Shown here in pieces: positions 24,880 through 26,803 of a DNA stretch of 26,803 nucleotides. Made by a program: the position numbers and the translations under genes. The notes beneath the pieces were generated by a model. It did no database searches, was not told the origin of the DNA, and was given only the letters and a program-made list of their open reading frames with translations. Origin of the DNA: Actinomycetes bacterium. Lineage in GTDB: Bacteria > Actinomycetota > Actinomycetes > Propionibacteriales > Nocardioidaceae. Each line of letters begins with the position of its first letter. The first letter of the stretch is position 1. Location: the NCBI GenBank assembly GCA_023417775.1, contig JAEZEJ010000077.1:1-26803 (forward strand). Reading direction: 5' to 3'.

Positions 24880-26043
24880 TCAGTTCTGGACGGCGACGCC
24901 GTCGGCGATCAGCGCATCGACATCGTCGATACCCCACGCGGCGAGCGCCTCGCGGGTGTTCTCCCCCGGGCGGGCCGGCGGGGTGGTCAGGGTGGCGGGA
25001 GTGGCCGAGAAACGGGGGGCGGGAGCGGGCTGCACGAGCCCCTCGTGTTCCAGATAGGTCCCGCGCGCCTGATTGTGCGGATGCTCCGGGGCCTCGGCGA
25101 GCGGTACGACCGGCGCGACACAGGCATCCGTCGGTGCGAAGATCTCGGTCCATTCGGCCTGGGTCTTGGTGCCGAAGACCTCGGCCAGCCGCTCGCGCAG
25201 TGCGGGCCAGGCCGAGGGGTCGTTGCGGTCCGGCAGGTCGGTGACGCCGTGCGCGGTGAGCATGTCCTCCATCGCGGACCAGAACTGGGGTTCCAGGCCA
25301 CCGACGCTCATCCACCGGCCGTCGGAGGTCGCATACACGTCGTAGAACGGGGCGCCGGTATCGAGCAGATTGGTGCCGCGCTGGGAGTTCCAGCCTCCGG
25401 ACTGCTGCATCGCGACGGTCATGGAGAGCAGGTGGGCGACACCGTCGGTGATCGCGGCATCGACGACCTGACCTTCGCCCGTGGCGCGAGCATGGGTCAA
25501 TGCGGCGAGGACCCCGGCCACCAGGTACACGGCACCGCCGCCGAAGTCGCCGAGCAGGTTGAGGGGCACCTGCGGCGGCCCTCCCGCGCGGCCGATCGGA
25601 TCGAGACCGCCGGCGACCGAGATGTAGTTGATGTCGTGCCCGGCCTGCTGGGCGAGAGGCCCGTCCTGGCCCCATCCGGTCATGCGTCCGTAGACGAGAC
25701 GGGGGTTGCGCGCGTGGCAGTCGGCCGGTCCGAGGCCGAGACGTTCGGTGACGCCGGGGCGGAATCCCTCCACCAGGATGTCGGCGCGCTCGACCAGCCG
25801 CAGCACCGTCTCGCGGCCTCGGTCGGCCTTGAGATCGATGGCCGCGCTGAGCCGGCCCCGGGCCAGGATGTCCCGGTCGGCGGGGGCCACGCTGAGCGCG
25901 CCTCCCCCCGGTCGGTCGACGCGGATGACCTCGGCGCCGAGGTCGGCGAGCATCATCGCGGCGAAGGGCCCGGGGCCGATGCCGACGAGCTCGACGACGC
26001 GGACACCGGCGAGCGGTCCGGAGGTGGTGGAGGTCGCGGTCAC
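24880..26043 (-). CDS. Alpha-methylacyl-CoA racemase (CaiB/BaiF fold)
   Basis: 387-aa protein of the CoA-transferase III fold, but on the racemase branch. It carries the acid/base pair of M. tuberculosis MCR, His136 in AGHDINYISVAGGL and Asp166 in PLNLLGDFGGG (His126 and Asp156 in MCR, a constant shift from the longer N-terminus). It also has YDVYATSDGRWMSVGGLEPQFW. The two CoA-transferases elsewhere in the window lack this pair. It interconverts (R)- and (S)-2-methylacyl-CoA. The start is GTG at 26043, giving MTATSTTSGPLAGVRVVELV. There is no ribosome site, but a TAGTGT box lies seven bases upstream, inside a 25-base palindrome. An in-frame start at 26106 would run through the operator and is unlikely. 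First gene of the operon with acyl-CoA dehydrogenase. Confidence 0.92.
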   Translation of the reverse strand: MTATSTTSGPLAGVRVVELVGIGPGPFAAMMLADLGAEVIRVDRPGGGALSVAPADRDILARGRLSAAIDLKADRGRETVLRLVERADILVEGFRPGVTERLGLGPADCHARNPRLVYGRMTGWGQDGPLAQQAGHDINYISVAGGLDPIGRAGGPPQVPLNLLGDFGGGAVYLVAGVLAALTHARATGEGQVVDAAITDGVAHLLSMTVAMQQSGGWNSQRGTNLLDTGAPFYDVYATSDGRWMSVGGLEPQFWSAMEDMLTAHGVTDLPDRNDPSAWPALRERLAEVFGTKTQAEWTEIFAPTDACVAPVVPLAEAPEHPHNQARGTYLEHEGLVQPAPAPRFSATPATLTTPPARPGENTREALAAWGIDDVDALIADGVAVQN

Positions 26044-26044
26044 A

Positions 26045-26069
26045 ACAGTGACACTAACACTGTCACTGT
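26045..26069. promoter_or_regulatory. 25-bp palindromic operator over the racemase promoter
   Basis: Nine-base arms ACAGTGACA (26045-26053) and TGTCACTGT (26061-26069) match perfectly around a 7-base spacer. On the minus strand the -10 box TAGTGT (26056-26051) lies inside it, followed by seven bases and the GTG at 26043. A bound dimer or dimer pair would block RNA polymerase. Length and symmetry resemble TetR-family operators of lipid-catabolic genes. No tetR gene is in the window. Confidence 0.75.
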
Positions 26070-26108
26070 CTTCACGGGGTGCGCCTGAACGGCGATGTGG
26101 AGGCACAC

Positions 26109-26114
26109 TAGAAT
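26109..26114 (+). promoter_or_regulatory. -10 box of a leaderless promoter
   Basis: TAGAAT, a good TANNNT match, is followed by CCCGAC and then GTG at 26121. No Shine-Dalgarno site is present. Confidence 0.55.
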
Positions 26115-26120
26115 CCCGAC

Positions 26121-26803
26121 GTGATCCGCCTGCTGCTCGCCGCTGTCATCGGAGTCGGAATCGGGGGCGCGGTCGCGCAGGCGCTCACCCACGATCCCCG
26201 CTACATCATCTACTGGACCGTGGCCCTGCCCCTGGCCATCCTGGGCGGCACACTCGTCGGCATCGGCGGCTCATTGCGCGGCCTGGCCGGCCCGCCACAG
26301 GAGCAGCTCGACGCCGCCAGGGCCGCGGGCCGACTGTCCGCGGCCCGTATCGACTCCATCACCCAGACGGGGACGCAGATCAACGACGTCCCCGTCTGCG
26401 AGCTGGGCCTGACGGTGGCGTCCCGCGACCGGGGCGCCTATCGCACCACCCTGCGTCGCCTCGTGCCGATGATCGAGGCACCGCAGTTCCAGCCCGGCAC
26501 CGCGCTGTCGGTGGTACGGGTCCGTGAGGACGAGCCCGCCGTCGCCATCGTTCCCGACGGCCTGCCCCATCTGCACGAACGGGTCGCTCGCCTGCCGAAG
26601 GCGGCCGACGTGCCGGTGTGGTCCGGGGAGACGTCCGCGGGCCCGCGCTCGCTGATCTCGACCGGACACAAGGGCCGAGGACGGCGGCGGCTCGCGTACG
26701 CCGCGCTCGCCCTGGCCGGCCTCGCCGTGGTGGTCGTCCCGGCGCGCACAGAGCTCGCGCTCGCCCCCGCTGCCCACCTCACCCGCGCCCCCACCCCCCC
26801 CTA
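26121..26803 (+). CDS. Membrane protein of unknown function, reaches window edge
   Basis: The frame is open from GTG 26121 to the last base (227 codons plus TA, so a stop could fall exactly at the edge; completeness is undecided). Two hydrophobic segments are at residues 1-20 (RLLLAAVIGVGIGGAVAQAL) and about 27-50 (YIIYWTVALPLAILGGTLVGIGGSL). A soluble middle of about 60-175 follows, with a beta-rich stretch containing VCELGLTV and FQPGTALSVVRVREDEPAVAIV, a layout seen in several actinobacterial membrane proteins of unknown role. After the basic segment KGRGRRR comes a third hydrophobic helix (LAYAALALAGLAVVVVP). The start is supported by a TAGAAT box six bases upstream. I do not recognise a family. 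The end is Pro-rich and C-rich. Confidence 0.65.
   Translation, partial: MIRLLLAAVIGVGIGGAVAQALTHDPRYIIYWTVALPLAILGGTLVGIGGSLRGLAGPPQEQLDAARAAGRLSAARIDSITQTGTQINDVPVCELGLTVASRDRGAYRTTLRRLVPMIEAPQFQPGTALSVVRVREDEPAVAIVPDGLPHLHERVARLPKAADVPVWSGETSAGPRSLISTGHKGRGRRRLAYAALALAGLAVVVVPARTELALAPAAHLTRAPTPP

Noticed and set aside
26048..26066. GTGA...TCAC within the racemase operator as a fourth Crp-type site
   Set aside because: The half-sites are 11 bases apart, not 6, and are part of a longer 9-bp-arm palindrome that fits a TetR-type operator better.
1..26803. tRNA/rRNA genes, CRISPR arrays, transposases, integrases
   Set aside because: Looked for on both strands by eye; no cloverleaf with GGTTCGA-type T-arm, no regularly spaced direct repeats and no mobile-element protein were found.

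Overview
The window is GC-rich, densely coded bacterial DNA. Several things point to an actinobacterium (Gram-positive, high GC), probably of the Micrococcales/Brevibacterium-Brachybacterium kind, although I cannot assign a genus. These are the codon use, LPXTG-anchored proteins with Arg-rich tails, the lipoprotein and transporter families, a permease-ATPase fusion, and several genes that lack a Shine-Dalgarno site and have a TANNNT -10 box right before the start codon. No rRNA, tRNA, CRISPR array, insertion sequence or phage gene was found.

Layout. 29-1930 (-) is a sortase-anchored surface protein, divergent from gdhA (2150-3502, +), a hexameric glutamate dehydrogenase. gdhA converges on a Cof-type HAD phosphatase (3664-4503, -) across a nested hairpin terminator; the HAD gene has no ATG/GTG/TTG start. 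Next come glpF-glpK (7190 to 4897, -), encoding glycerol uptake and phosphorylation. An OhrR/MarR-like regulator (7308-7751, +) diverges from glpF.

7765-16541 is a tightly packed minus-strand operon of seven genes, in transcription order: type III CoA-transferase (caiB-like), SBP_bac_5 lipoprotein, DppB-like permease, DppC-DppD permease/ATPase fusion, DppF-like ATPase, a second paralogous CoA-transferase, and a beta-lactamase-fold serine hydrolase. A LysR regulator (16802-17722, +) diverges from it. The logic suggests import of an oligopeptide-sized ester, amide or carboxylate, hydrolysis, and CoA activation; the substrate is unknown. In this sequence the fusion gene is broken by a 7-bp tandem duplication, so the importer is probably off, unless this is a sequencing error.

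17782-18567 (-) holds a VanZ-like protein and a small membrane protein. 18653-21052 (-) is a second, repeat-rich LPXTG surface protein. It diverges from a large LuxR-type (LAL) regulator (21189-23720, +), and a strong inverted repeat lies between them. 23727-26043 (-) is an alpha-methylacyl-CoA racemase/acyl-CoA dehydrogenase pair whose leaderless promoter is covered by a 25-bp palindrome. An unrecognised membrane protein (26121 onward, +) runs into the window edge.

Regulation. Three GTGA-N6-TCAC sites, the half-site layout of Crp/GlxR regulators, lie upstream of glpF and in the lysR-CoA-transferase divergent region. They may tie glycerol use and the CoA-transferase/transporter operon to the same catabolite regulator. 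The most interesting items are this uncharacterised operon with its slippage-type frameshift, the palindrome-controlled lipid operon, and the LuxR/surface-protein pair.
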